Assembly (NCBI GenBank): GCA_002471345.1
Contig: DKPS01000074.1
Coordinates: 11,036-25,098 of the forward strand
Origin: Saprospiraceae bacterium UBA7328
GTDB taxonomy: Bacteria; Bacteroidota; Bacteroidia; Chitinophagales; Saprospiraceae
Length of the DNA: 14,063 nt
Reading direction: 5' to 3'
Shown one piece after another: positions 1 through 8,700 of this stretch. The notes under the pieces were generated by a model. That model worked only from the letters and a program-made list of their open reading frames with translations. It did no database searches and had not been told where the DNA came from. Position 1 is the first letter of the stretch, and each line of letters opens with the position of its first letter. A program made the translations under genes and the position numbers.

Positions 1-651
1 TATACCCCTGCTGTAAACTTTGCAGGCATAGATAGTCTACAATACGAGGTATGCGATACGAGTGCCCTGGGTAGTCTGTGCGATACGGCGTGGGTGTTTA
101 TATCGGTATATCCAGGACGAGATACGATAATTGTACCACCAGGCGATACATGTTTGAATGCGATGACTTATGAGTTACCGGAAGTAGAGCGAGTTGAGGT
201 ATGTGGTACGGATGATGATATCGAGATCAATAACTTCATGGATACGGACAGTTGTCTGACCTTGGTGAGTAACAATCCGATCAATGGAGCTTTAGATACA
301 GTATGTGTAGTGTTGTGTGATACGATAGGAGGTATAGAGTTTTGTGACACTACGGTGATCATAGTTGAGACTCCGATGAATTTACCACCGATAGCAGATG
401 ATGAGAATGTGAACACACTAGAGGAGACAGCGGTGATCATACCGATTACTGAGGGCGATATTGATCCAGATGGCATGTTGGATTCACTGAGTATAGCCTT
501 GGTTGATTCTACGTCAAATGGAGAGACGTTGATCACACCATTGGGCAATATCACATATACGCCGAATAATGGATTTAATGGTATGGATACATTGACCTAT
601 GGGATATGTGATGATGGCAATCCGGTGTTGTGCATTTTACTGGGGACATAG
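1..651 (+). CDS. Partial adhesin-like protein, cadherin/Ig-like repeats (5' end outside window)
   Basis: The frame is open from base 1 with no stop before the TAG at 649-651, so the true start lies upstream; the GTG at 94 is internal. The product reads as extracellular beta-sandwich repeats. Two units share the ending Y-T-P-x-x-x-F-x-G-x-D-[ST]-L-x-Y, at about 1-45 and 556-600, followed by cysteine-containing strands such as EVCDTS and GICDDGNPVLC. In this family a DT-A-x-V strand normally follows the last Cys. Here it is replaced by five unrelated codons and a stop, so the last domain is broken at about 633. Bases 1-240 are about 45% GC by direct count, against about 36% in 721-960. Asp-Thr is often written GAT ACG here but rarely downstream. 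Likely role, by family analogy: secreted or surface adhesion protein. Its C-terminal part may be the next frame (630-3044), or the two pieces may come from different genes. Confidence 0.8.
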   Translation, partial: YTPAVNFAGIDSLQYEVCDTSALGSLCDTAWVFISVYPGRDTIIVPPGDTCLNAMTYELPEVERVEVCGTDDDIEINNFMDTDSCLTLVSNNPINGALDTVCVVLCDTIGGIEFCDTTVIIVETPMNLPPIADDENVNTLEETAVIIPITEGDIDPDGMLDSLSIALVDSTSNGETLITPLGNITYTPNNGFNGMDTLTYGICDDGNPVLCILLGT

Positions 652-3044
652 ATTCAGATGGGATAGTTGATATTATTGATGCGCAAATTGGGATCTTTGG
701 TGGATTATGCGTGGAGCCGGAAATACCAAACTATATTCCACCAATTGCAATATCAGATATTTTTTATTCTGATTTTGAGACGGCAATATATTTTTCACCT
801 ACATTAAACGATTTTGATACCGATGGACGAATCGATAGTTCTACATTTTCGTTTGTGACTACCCCTCCACTTTCGGAAGGGAATGCGTTGTTCAATGCGT
901 CAAATGGAACAATTTATTTTGTACCGGCATTGGGATTTCAGGGTCAAACTAGTTTTCAGTATACGGTAGAGGACAATGACTCACAAATTAGCAATGTTTC
1001 AACAGTGACAATAATTGTAGGAAATCCTGGCACAATAGTGACTGGACCAGATATTAGATTTACAACAAAAAACACCCCTATAGATATTGATATTATTCAG
1101 AATGATTATTCACTGATTAGTGAATTAGATACATCTAGTATTACACTATTAAGTAGCCCTCCGAATGGGTCAAATAGTTTAATGCCGTCAGGCCATGTCA
1201 TTTATACACCAAATAATGAATTCGTTGGAATAGATAATTATTTATACGAAGTAGCCGATAAAGATGGTGTAAAATCTAACCCTACTAGAGTTGAAATTTT
1301 AGTATCAGACTCTTCTATTTCATTGGTTTTGGCTTTGGATGATGTATTTAGACTAAGTAAGACTATCACAGTCAATATAATAGAAAATGATAGATCCTAT
1401 CCGGCAAGTATAATGGCAAATACAGTTTCCATAATCGAGCCTCCTTTACATGGTTCAATTAATATTAATTTGGATGGTACTATAGATTATTCTGCTGATC
1501 CATTATTCAATGGCACGGATTTCTTCAAATACTCTGTGATGGATGATGAGGGAAACTTGTCAAATACTGCAAATGTTATTTTAGTCGTCAATCTAGATAC
1601 CGACAGTGACGGGGTTCCCGATATTATTGATATAGACGATGATAATGATGGGATATTGGATGAAATAGAGATAGCAGCAGCTCTAAATGAAGGAGATTCT
1701 GATCATGATGGAGTTCCTGATCATCTTGATCTGGATAGTGATAATGATGGCACTAATGATGTATTTGAGAATGAGCTGACTGATTTAAATAAAGATGGAA
1801 GAGCAGATGGTGCAGTTGATGGTGATGGATTAGTTTCATCGGTTACAGGACTTGAACCCTTGTTTGATACCGATAGTGACGGCATTCCTGATTTTATCGA
1901 TTTAGATAGTGATGGTGATGGAGTGTACGATATTATTGAAAGTGGTCATGTACTATATCTGGATATTAATAGCGATGGAAGACTTGATGGAGACGATACA
2001 GATCGAGATGGAATATTTGATCTGGCTGATAATATAGCCAGTATTTGGGGTGATATAACTGATTTTACTGTAATTAATAGTGACGATGACAACTTCTATA
2101 ATATTAAAGATCCTGATGACGACAATGATGGTATTTTAACGATAAATGAAGACCAAAATGAAAATGGAAATTGGGAAGATGACGATACTGACGGAGATTC
2201 AATTGTCGATTATTTAGATCCTGATCCATTTGTGATTTTGAATATAAGAGGCTTTTTACAAGGGCCTTCTGTAGATAATTCTGTTTTGATGAGAGATGAT
2301 TTACGATCAAAAAACTTTCTTCCTCATACCGAGCCTTACACTTCACTGGGATATTCCTTTTCTGGTGGAGGAGGAGAGACTGTGGATTCAGGGGTATTTG
2401 ATGTAACTGGATCAGATGCTATCGTAGATTGGGTAGTAGTGGAAATAAGAAGCTCCGGAAATAATACCGTAATGAACTTTAGTTGTGCTGCATTGATCCA
2501 AAGAGATGGGGATATTGTAGGTATGGATGGTAAATCACCATTAATTATTTTTAATCGAAATCATGGTATCTATAATGTAGGACTCAAGCACAGAAATCAT
2601 TTGGGTGTGATGACTGGAGTTGCAGTTGGTTTATCAAATCGAGTATTAGATTTAGACTTTACATCAATATACATAGATGCATGGACTCGTGAGTCAAGTG
2701 ATACAAATCACCCAATGATTGAATTAGGAAATGGGAAAAAGGCACTTTGGGCCGGTAATGTCGATTTTAACGATAAAGTATTGTTTCAAGGCGGAATCGT
2801 TGATCCAGCTCCTATTTTAAATGATGTTTTCAATGATCCTAAGAATACAGAATTTCTTGCCAACTTCATTCTTATAGGATATCATAGAGGAGATGTTAAT
2901 ATGGATGGTAAAGCTGTTTTTCAGGGAAGTCCAAACGATACAGACTTGATATTTTTCAATACAATAGGCCACCCAGAAAATGGTAATTTGAATGCTAATT
3001 TCATAATTCTTGAGCATTTACCTGCCATATCAGAAATTGAGTAA
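630..3044 (+). CDS. Secreted adhesin-like protein: Ig-like domains, TSP3 calcium repeats, Bacteroidota C-terminal module
   Basis: The frame is open from 612, after a TGA at 609-611. The first possible start is a GTG at 630, inside the preceding gene. There is no signal peptide at this start, so this is probably the 3' part of a longer gene rather than an independent one. Residues 30-320 hold about three cadherin/Ig-like domains ending in motifs like YTPNNEFVGIDNYLYEV. Residues 323-534 (1596-2229) hold Asp-rich thrombospondin type 3 repeats such as DTDSDGVPDIIDIDDDNDG, expected to bind calcium. Residues 590-804 form a C-terminal module I recognise from many Bacteroidota surface proteins. It includes V-V-E-I-R, A-A-L-I-Q-R-D-G-D, K-H-R-N-H-L-G-V-M-T and the dockerin-like G-D-V-N-M-D-G-K-A-V-F-Q-G, followed by D-L-I-F-F-N and a closing A-N-F-I-I. 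The end at TAA 3042-3044 looks natural. Exact function is unknown; surface attachment is the family-level guess. Confidence 0.82.
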   Translation: MHFTGDIDSDGIVDIIDAQIGIFGGLCVEPEIPNYIPPIAISDIFYSDFETAIYFSPTLNDFDTDGRIDSSTFSFVTTPPLSEGNALFNASNGTIYFVPALGFQGQTSFQYTVEDNDSQISNVSTVTIIVGNPGTIVTGPDIRFTTKNTPIDIDIIQNDYSLISELDTSSITLLSSPPNGSNSLMPSGHVIYTPNNEFVGIDNYLYEVADKDGVKSNPTRVEILVSDSSISLVLALDDVFRLSKTITVNIIENDRSYPASIMANTVSIIEPPLHGSININLDGTIDYSADPLFNGTDFFKYSVMDDEGNLSNTANVILVVNLDTDSDGVPDIIDIDDDNDGILDEIEIAAALNEGDSDHDGVPDHLDLDSDNDGTNDVFENELTDLNKDGRADGAVDGDGLVSSVTGLEPLFDTDSDGIPDFIDLDSDGDGVYDIIESGHVLYLDINSDGRLDGDDTDRDGIFDLADNIASIWGDITDFTVINSDDDNFYNIKDPDDDNDGILTINEDQNENGNWEDDDTDGDSIVDYLDPDPFVILNIRGFLQGPSVDNSVLMRDDLRSKNFLPHTEPYTSLGYSFSGGGGETVDSGVFDVTGSDAIVDWVVVEIRSSGNNTVMNFSCAALIQRDGDIVGMDGKSPLIIFNRNHGIYNVGLKHRNHLGVMTGVAVGLSNRVLDLDFTSIYIDAWTRESSDTNHPMIELGNGKKALWAGNVDFNDKVLFQGGIVDPAPILNDVFNDPKNTEFLANFILIGYHRGDVNMDGKAVFQGSPNDTDLIFFNTIGHPENGNLNANFIILEHLPAISEIE
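1596..2229 (+). repeat. Thrombospondin type 3 calcium-binding repeat region
   Basis: In-frame protein repeat of the form D-x-D-x-D-G-x-x-D-x-x-D-x-D-x-D-N-D-G, seen for example at 1596-1670, 1698-1755, 1866-1930 and 2112-2225. Asp and Asn at alternating positions are the calcium ligands in TSP3 repeats. The spacing is irregular in the middle, with segments such as DLNKDGRADG and DINSDGRLDGDD. It joins the Ig-like part to the C-terminal module and probably acts as a calcium-stiffened stalk. Confidence 0.8.
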
Positions 3045-3199
3045 TATTTGAATATTTGTAAATCATACCAAAATGAAATAGGTGCTATATACCATTGCAA
3101 AAAGGCGGAGATTTGATTACCTTTATAGGCTAATTCTTATAACTGTTGAAACTTATTTTGAGAAGATACTAGGCTCTAATAGTTAATTTCAAACGACAC

Positions 3200-4198
3200 A
3201 TGGGTTTCAGGTTTCAAAATATTATTTTATCGTTATTAGTAATTATTTCGCATTCCGCACTTAATGCCCAAGCTTTTGAAATTCAAGGTGATGTGATGAT
3301 ACATGGTATGAGCGTGGATTCTTCTTCAGAAGCATTTGTTGTATTAAAATCTGATAGTACATTAGGAATCAGAAATCTTAACAACTCTGTTGAATATCAG
3401 ATAATAGATATAGTAGAAGATACTATTACTTTGAGTAATGGAGGCTTTGTTGTCTTGCCACCGGATGAAGTTGATGATGCAGACTCAGATCCAAACAACG
3501 AGCTGCAGAGTTTAAGTATAAATGAAGATACCTTGTTTATAAGTAGTACCAATTATATCGTTCTTCCAGGGTTACAATATCTGAGTTCTTTAGTGCCTGA
3601 AATTCCCATTCAGGAGCGTCTTGATAGTGGTGAGACTCCTCTTTCAATATTTCAAAGTAGTGTTCCTTTAGATAGTTTGTATGGTAAAATATATCAAGGG
3701 GGATATATTTTTTATATAGATTCGGAAGATAATTTAAATGGTGTGGAGGGTATGGTTGCAGCCTTTAATGATATCTGCTTTTTTGATGCCTGTTTTTATT
3801 TTTGGGGATGTACATCAGATGATCCTGTTCCTGTTATTTAATCTTTACCATCAGATGAATCCTCAGCTAAAATTGGAGCTGGAAAAATGAATACAGACAT
3901 TATTGCTAATCATATGTGTTCTCAACTTACTGATGCTGCACGTCAGTGTGAACAGTATGTTTCTAATAGTTATGAAGATTGGTTTTTACCATCTATTAAT
4001 GAATTAGAATTGATTTGGAACAGATTAGGTGCTTCAGGCAATCTAGGTAATTTTGTTGGGAGTCCTTATTGGAGTTCTACGCCTGGCACTGATCAAGGAG
4101 CTTGGGCTATTAATTTCAATGATGGTAGTTCTTCACCCGTTCTTCGTGCCGATCAAAGTGGTGCAACTGTTAGAATAAGAGCAGTCAGATCATTTTAG
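3200..4198 (+). pseudogene. Secreted Lcl_C/DUF1566-type protein split by an in-frame TAA at codon 214
   Basis: One reading frame covers 3200-4198 (332 residues) apart from a single TAA at 3839-3841. Residues 1-24 form a signal peptide with a hydrophobic stretch IILSLLVII and a likely cleavage after LNAQA. Residues 92-125 carry DADSDPNNELQSLSINEDT, a stalk motif frequent in Bacteroidota surface proteins. IQERLDSGETPLSI and LYGKIYQGGYIFYI follow (137-173), the usual entry to the DUF1566/Lcl_C domain. The rest of that domain lies beyond the stop: KIGAGKMNTDII, DWFLPSINELELIW, YWSSTPGTDQGAWAINF and VRIRAVRSF. Because both halves keep the family pattern in one frame, they were one gene. The first half (3200-3841) would give a 213-residue secreted product; the second has an ATG at 3887 but no signal peptide. 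Either recent nonsense decay or a sequencing error fits. Confidence 0.85.
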
Positions 4199-4230
4199 GT
4201 TTTTTTATCCAAGAATTGATCAAAACCATT

Positions 4231-4608
4231 TCATGCTACTTTTTTTGAAAGTTCCTTTGCATTTAATGTTTTGATCATTATATTCTCATGCCTATTTGCA
4301 AAAATAGCTTCTTCAAATTGGGCTCTCATATCAGCTGTTACATTATCGTCTGTTATCCTTAATACAGGGAGTTTCCTGAAATAATCTCCTAAGCGATCAG
4401 TTTTACCGTAATGACGATCTACTGAGAAAAACATATGTTTTTCTCTTATATCTTTTGGCACATAGATTTCGACGGCAAATATGTCATTATAAATTATTGC
4501 CCCTTGTCCGTAAATAAAGTTTACTCTTTTGGTATTTATACTAACATGATCTGTAGAAATTAGATTTGGAATTAATTCTCTTATTAGATTTAGTTCTATC
4601 TCAGTCAT
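4231..4608 (-). CDS. Hypothetical 125-residue protein, divergent from the XRE-S24 repressor
   Basis: I do not recognise this family. The chosen start is the ATG at 4606-4608 (MTEIELNLIRELIP). A longer form from a TTG at 4653 would run through the likely operator region and add a low-complexity, Cys-containing extension, so I prefer the ATG. The product has no signal peptide or membrane segment and looks cytoplasmic. It opens with an amphipathic helix. A probable beta-rich middle follows (residues 28-63, including VNFIYGQGAIIY, IFAVEIYV and KHMFFSVDRHYG). A helical C-terminus (residues 90-125) is rich in charged residues and ends KELSKKVA. An A-rich stretch instead of a Shine-Dalgarno site precedes the ATG, as is normal in Bacteroidota. 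It is divergent from the repressor gene at 4679 with a 70-base gap, and convergent with the 3200-4198 gene. The context suggests the repressor controls it; its function is unknown. Confidence 0.7.
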   Translation of the reverse strand: MTEIELNLIRELIPNLISTDHVSINTKRVNFIYGQGAIIYNDIFAVEIYVPKDIREKHMFFSVDRHYGKTDRLGDYFRKLPVLRITDDNVTADMRAQFEEAIFANRHENIMIKTLNAKELSKKVA

Positions 4609-4620
4609 TCTATTTTTTTT

Positions 4621-4630
4621 ACAAATATGT
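4621..4630. promoter_or_regulatory. Candidate second operator half-site (ACAAATATGT) before the minus-strand gene
   Basis: ACAAATATGT is an imperfect palindrome, 8 of 10 positions symmetric. It holds the same ACAAAT half-site that forms the better palindrome at 4657-4671. It lies about 12 bases upstream of the ATG of the minus-strand gene, where a bound repressor would block its transcription. This rests on sequence similarity alone. Confidence 0.35.
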
Positions 4631-4653
4631 GATAAAATAGAACATAAATGCAA

Positions 4654-4661
4654 TACATTTG
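4654..4661 (+). promoter_or_regulatory. Bacteroidota -7 promoter element TACATTTG for the repressor gene
   Basis: TACATTTG matches the Bacteroidota -7 consensus TAnnTTTG at every fixed position. It ends 17 bases before the ATG at 4679, so the transcript would have only a very short leader. The -33 element is poor; the nearest candidate is TGTG at 4628-4631 with a 22-base spacer. It overlaps the palindrome at 4657-4671, so binding there would occlude it. Confidence 0.55.
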
Positions 4662-4671
4662 TGTGACAAAT
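4657..4671. promoter_or_regulatory. Candidate operator palindrome ATTTGT-GTG-ACAAAT for autoregulation
   Basis: A perfect inverted repeat with six-base arms and a three-base centre, overlapping the -7 element and ending eight bases before the repressor start codon. CI/LexA-type repressors bind short dyads like this at their own promoters. The ACAAAT half-site occurs again at 4621-4626, near the divergent gene. That XRE-S24 protein is the ligand is inference from position. Confidence 0.5.
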
Positions 4672-4678
4672 ACGAACA

Positions 4679-5458
4679 ATGAATTATTTTTCGAAAAATT
4701 TGAAAAGACTTAGATCAATTCATAAACTATCTCAAGCTTCTATTGCTGGGGTATTGAAAGTAAGCAGAACGAATATTGCAAAATATGAGGGAGGAGTTCA
4801 TGAGCCCTCTATTGATGTGCTCATGAAAATTGCAAAAAATTTTGGGGTTACTCTTGATGCACTTATTACATTGGATTTTTCTTCTCTATCAGATGAGTAT
4901 TTATTAAATTTTGAAGAAAAATCAATTAGATTACTTCCAATTCAAGTTGATACAGATGGAAAGAACCTGATTGAAGTAGTTCCTCACGACGCACAGGCAG
5001 GCTATTCTGGGATGTATGCAGATCCAGGATTTATTGAGTCTTTAGATAATTTGAAGTTACCACAACTTATTACATCAAAAAAATGTAGAGCATTTCCTAT
5101 AAATGGAGACAGCATGCCTCCTTATGGTGATGGATCTTTTGCAGTTGGAGAATATATAGATAATCGATCAATGATAAAAGAGGGGGAGAGGTATATTGTG
5201 CTAACCAAAGATGATGGGATTGTTTTTAAAAGAGTCTTATTTGTAGATAATAATGAAATTCAACTTTTTTCAGATAATCCTAATTATAAACCTTTCAAGA
5301 TGCTCTGGATTGATGTGATTGAAGTTTGGAGATTTAGAGCAGGGATAACAATAAACAATAGTGAAAATAATACCTCGATTCATCACATAGTTGAAAAAGT
5401 TGAGAGGTTTAGGAAAGAATTAGATATTTTCTCAAAAAACTATTCGATTAAAAAATAG
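4679..5458 (+). CDS. XRE-family repressor with S24 (LexA/CI-like) self-cleavage domain
   Basis: This 259-residue protein is a DNA-binding repressor that can inactivate itself by cleavage. Residues 6-66 are an XRE helix-turn-helix, with LSQASIAGVLKVSRTNIAKY giving the turn and recognition helix. Residues 98-222 are an S24 peptidase domain. The Ala-Gly cleavage bond is visible in HDAQAGY (A107-G108). The nucleophile is Ser145 in INGDSMPP and the general base Lys184 in IVFKRV, so all catalytic parts are intact. The linker and domain order match typical Bacteroidota XRE-S24 regulators. The C-terminal tail (about 223-259) is Asn- and Lys-rich, with a possible short coiled coil. The start ATG at 4679 is well placed behind a TAnnTTTG -7 element. 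By family analogy, DNA damage and RecA filaments, or another stress signal, would trigger cleavage and release the targets; this is not shown here. The likely targets are its own promoter and the divergent 125-residue gene. No phage structural or integrase gene is in view, so it need not be a prophage repressor. Confidence 0.9.
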   Translation: MNYFSKNLKRLRSIHKLSQASIAGVLKVSRTNIAKYEGGVHEPSIDVLMKIAKNFGVTLDALITLDFSSLSDEYLLNFEEKSIRLLPIQVDTDGKNLIEVVPHDAQAGYSGMYADPGFIESLDNLKLPQLITSKKCRAFPINGDSMPPYGDGSFAVGEYIDNRSMIKEGERYIVLTKDDGIVFKRVLFVDNNEIQLFSDNPNYKPFKMLWIDVIEVWRFRAGITINNSENNTSIHHIVEKVERFRKELDIFSKNYSIKK

Positions 5459-5481
5459 TCTAATTTTAAAAAATCACTTTA

Positions 5482-5506
5482 AAGCTCAGCTAGCTGACCT
5501 TGTTTT
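5482..5506 (+). terminator. Probable intrinsic terminator after the repressor gene
   Basis: AAGCTCAG and CTGACCTT pair around a CTAG loop with one C-C mismatch, and the right arm runs into TTGTTTT. The core TCAGCTAGCTGA (5486-5497) is a perfect 12-base palindrome. It sits 24 bases after the repressor stop. The T-tract is short and broken by a G, so strength is uncertain. Confidence 0.5.
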
Positions 5507-5641
5507 CAAATCTTAATTCTGATTGATTTTTTTACTCAAACTTTTAACTGAATCACTATATCATACTTAATCCCAAATCAAATATTGAATACATCCAATA
5601 GGGGTTTCACTATTACTTTATTGTCTTAACGTCAATACATA

Positions 5642-5671
5642 CTTTAAACATTATTTGAACATTGTTTAAAG
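5642..5671. promoter_or_regulatory. Perfect 9-base inverted repeat upstream of the giant gene
   Basis: CTTTAAACA (5642-5650) and TGTTTAAAG (5663-5671) are exact reverse complements separated by 12 bases. The arm centres are 21 bases apart, about two helical turns. That suits a dimeric regulator binding one face of the DNA better than a transcript hairpin. The right arm ends 52 bases before the ATG at 5724. No TAnnTTTG element is visible in this leader, so the promoter position is unknown. The remainder of 5507-5723 shows nothing else I can support. Confidence 0.4.
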
Positions 5672-5723
5672 ATTATGTGAATTGGTGCCCTTAATACTGA
5701 TTCACGCCCTTAGATATTGTAAA

Positions 5724-8700
5724 ATGAGCACCTTTAACGAAACTATAGAGAGTTTTGAAACTTTTCCTTGTAGGAAACTATGTGGGGATGGTTTATCAAT
5801 ATTTTTCCTTTTTGCATTTGCATTCCCTATTTTTTTATTTGGCCAAACCATTGATAAGCAAGAAGTTAAGTCATTTGAAGTTCATGAGGAGATTGTAGTA
5901 AGCAATAGATTAGGCGCTGATCAGCTTATACCTTCTGGATCATTCATCATTGATATGGGGGTTGTTCCTCAAACAGAGCAAAATGCTTTGAAGCCATATG
6001 GTTTGGTTTGGGAGATTCTAAACGTACATGAAATACCTGTTCTTTGGTCTATTAACCCCAATAAGGGAAAAGATGGTGTCGATTTCATCTATAGTGGAAA
6101 TGTTTACAAAGGTGGCCCTTTTATAATTCTAGCCGAGTATCGTACTGCTACGGTTAACGCAACAATAAATAAATGGATAAATCAAGGAGTTGTTGGTGTG
6201 ACTTCAAATCAAGAATTCTTGGCTCCAATATATCAATCAATAGACTTTTCTATTCAATGGACCTTAGATCAGGAAAATGGCGACATTGCAGCTGAATATC
6301 TCACAGTCGCAGGAATACCTTCAACCGCATACAATTGGAAATTACCATATGAACTGGGATGTTGTGAAGATGTATTCATTATGCCACATGCCCACCCTGA
6401 TTGGAATTCACATTCGCACTTACTTGATTGGAATAATGACTTTACTGAAGGAGGTTGTCGAGGAGCTATTTGGGCAGGATGTAATGCTGTGAGTAATTTA
6501 GAAAATATTAGGAATCCATCAAATAGATCTGAGAAGATGAACTTCTTGATGAATGCTGGACCAAACTTAAATTCATTTCCTGCTGTAGAAGATGGGGATC
6601 ATGATGGTGGAACTTCATCACTTACCTATAATCATCATGCTCACCCAATCATGCAATTTTTGGGTTCAATGTATGGAGCCCAGGAAAATGGTGCCGAACA
6701 GGTCTACTTACCAAAATACGGATGGAGAGATGAAACATTAATTGGTATTGAAGATTTTGGTCAGGAGGACATTCCTGATGAGTCTCCAGGTCCAGCAGGT
6801 CGATTGGTCTTTGGACATGGTTTTGGGGATGATACAAAAGGATTTGTTGCCTACGAAGCAGCACACAAATTAAATAAAGACGATGACCCAGCGAATATAG
6901 CTGCCCAAAGGGCATTTCTGAATTTTAGTTTTTACTCTGCATCACATAAATCAATAGAACCTTTGGCAATAGTACCAAGTTCTGTTCAGTCAGGAGTGTC
7001 ATACCAGTTATTGGGGTCGGCATCAGGGGGGACAGGAACCTATAATTACACGTGGACATCCAGTTGTGGTGGCAGCTTTTCAAATTCAAATACTGAGAAT
7101 ACTTCGTTTACAGCTCCAGAAGTTACAGAGAACACATCTTGTCTAATACGGCTTACTGTATCTGATGATTGTGGATCAAGACAAGCCTTTAGCCCAATAA
7201 ATGTGGAAATTGAACCTCCTGTTCCTCCATCTTGTAATTGTGATGAAAATCTTTTAATCAATGGAAGTTTCGAAGACGGTACAATTAACGGTTGGAATAC
7301 AGAAAAAGGAGTGGTTAAACTATTTGTTGCAGATATGGACGATTGTGGAAACACAACTTTAGAATTAGGGGTCAATAATTCAGTTACTAAATATATGGCA
7401 TTTTGGCAACAGGAAAATTTCATTGAGCCATTCGCATCATATAAGCTAACCTTTGAAGCCTCTACAGTAGATGCTTCTTTAGAACAACGAGTATACCTAC
7501 AGTTTTTCAATGAAGAGGGTGCTCTTCTTAGCGAAGGTTATAAGGAGGTTGATTTTATTAGAAGTAATAATCAAGAACTGGAAAACTATTCTTTGTTTTT
7601 ATCAGCTCCTCTAAATGCGAAATTTGCCAGAATAAATGTTCGCATAGAAGGTGGTCAAAGGACAAGTGCTAGAGTTTACGCTGATGATGAGTTTTATATC
7701 GATAATTTATGTCTAACCCGGACTCCGTGTACTTTTCGAACTATGTCTTTTCAACAACCTAAGTACCTCTCAGGGATCTGGGGTGATGAGAATTCAGAGT
7801 ATCGTTTTTTCAATGTATATTCAGGGATTGACGCAATATTAACTATAGTCAATAAGTCTCATACCGATGTAGTTATCGAAAAATTGGACCAACCTGAAAC
7901 AGATAACGAAGGATATGATTGGGCTTTCCAACCAGTAATAGATTGGAATTTTAAAAATGGAAATAATAACTATGAACAGGCAGGTGAGAAATCTGTAAAC
8001 TTTGAAATAAGATTTGAAAATTCTAGTACGGGGGCTTCCATTGAGCTTGATGAAATATTTATTACAGCTCTTGATGTCGACGGTCATTCCAATGGAATCA
8101 GAGAGTTTGTTAATCTATCAGGATTTTCGAATTATCAGATTCAAGATCCCACTTCACTTTCTTTATCAGGATCCCTAAAAGCAACCGGAGAATTCAAAGA
8201 CCATCCAGGAATTGATGAATCCATGCACGAAATGATATCATACCAATTCTTATCTTCCAATAGAATAAACGTCACATTAGGTGCGCATTACAATGGAGGT
8301 GCCTTGAATGATGATGACGAAGTCAGAGACCATGCATTATTCTTTAAATGTTATAATTTTAATTACGAACAAATTTGTCCTTCGATATCTCTTACTGGGG
8401 GAAGTCATTTTTGTCAGAATTCTTCGACACTGATTACAGGGTCTATTTCTGGAAATTCTGGATTTTGTAATGTTGTATGGGAACAAAGCAATGATATGGG
8501 AGAGACATGGCAGCCTATTAATGGCAACAACTCCCTTAATCTTCAAACTGATCCATTATTACAGACTACATATTACCGTTCTTATATCTCATGTAATGAT
8601 AATGCATCATGTGGAACCATATATTCAAATGAGATAATTATTGAATTGATTCAAAATTGTGATGAAATATGTGATAATGGTATTGATGATGACATGAATG

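Noticed and set aside
600..655. Programmed -1 ribosomal frameshift joining the two frames
   Set aside because: No heptamer of the X-XXY-YYZ type is in phase in the overlap, and the change in composition at the same place is not explained by frameshifting.
3045..3199. Promoter or terminator between the adhesin and the Lcl_C gene
   Set aside because: TTATTTTG at 3153-3160 resembles a -7 element with one mismatch, but no -33 element sits at a proper distance and no clear hairpin with a T-tract is present.
4199..4230. Bidirectional terminator between convergent genes
   Set aside because: Only an 8-base palindrome TTGATCAA (about 4216-4223) and T-rich tracts are present; the stem is too short to support the call.
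4609..4653. Longer minus-strand protein starting at a TTG (4653)
   Set aside because: It would place coding sequence across the promoter and operator region. The added residues look unlike the rest, and a good ATG exists at 4608.
4231..5458. Prophage or integrative element around the XRE-S24 repressor
   Set aside because: No integrase, attachment repeats, tRNA or phage structural genes are visible on either side; the neighbours are surface-protein genes.
6277..6492. Small plus-strand reading frame inside the giant gene
   Set aside because: It lies in another frame of well-supported coding sequence (GAIWAGCNAVS region) and has no recognisable features. The short minus-strand frames elsewhere in the giant gene and in 1-3044 are shadows for the same reason.
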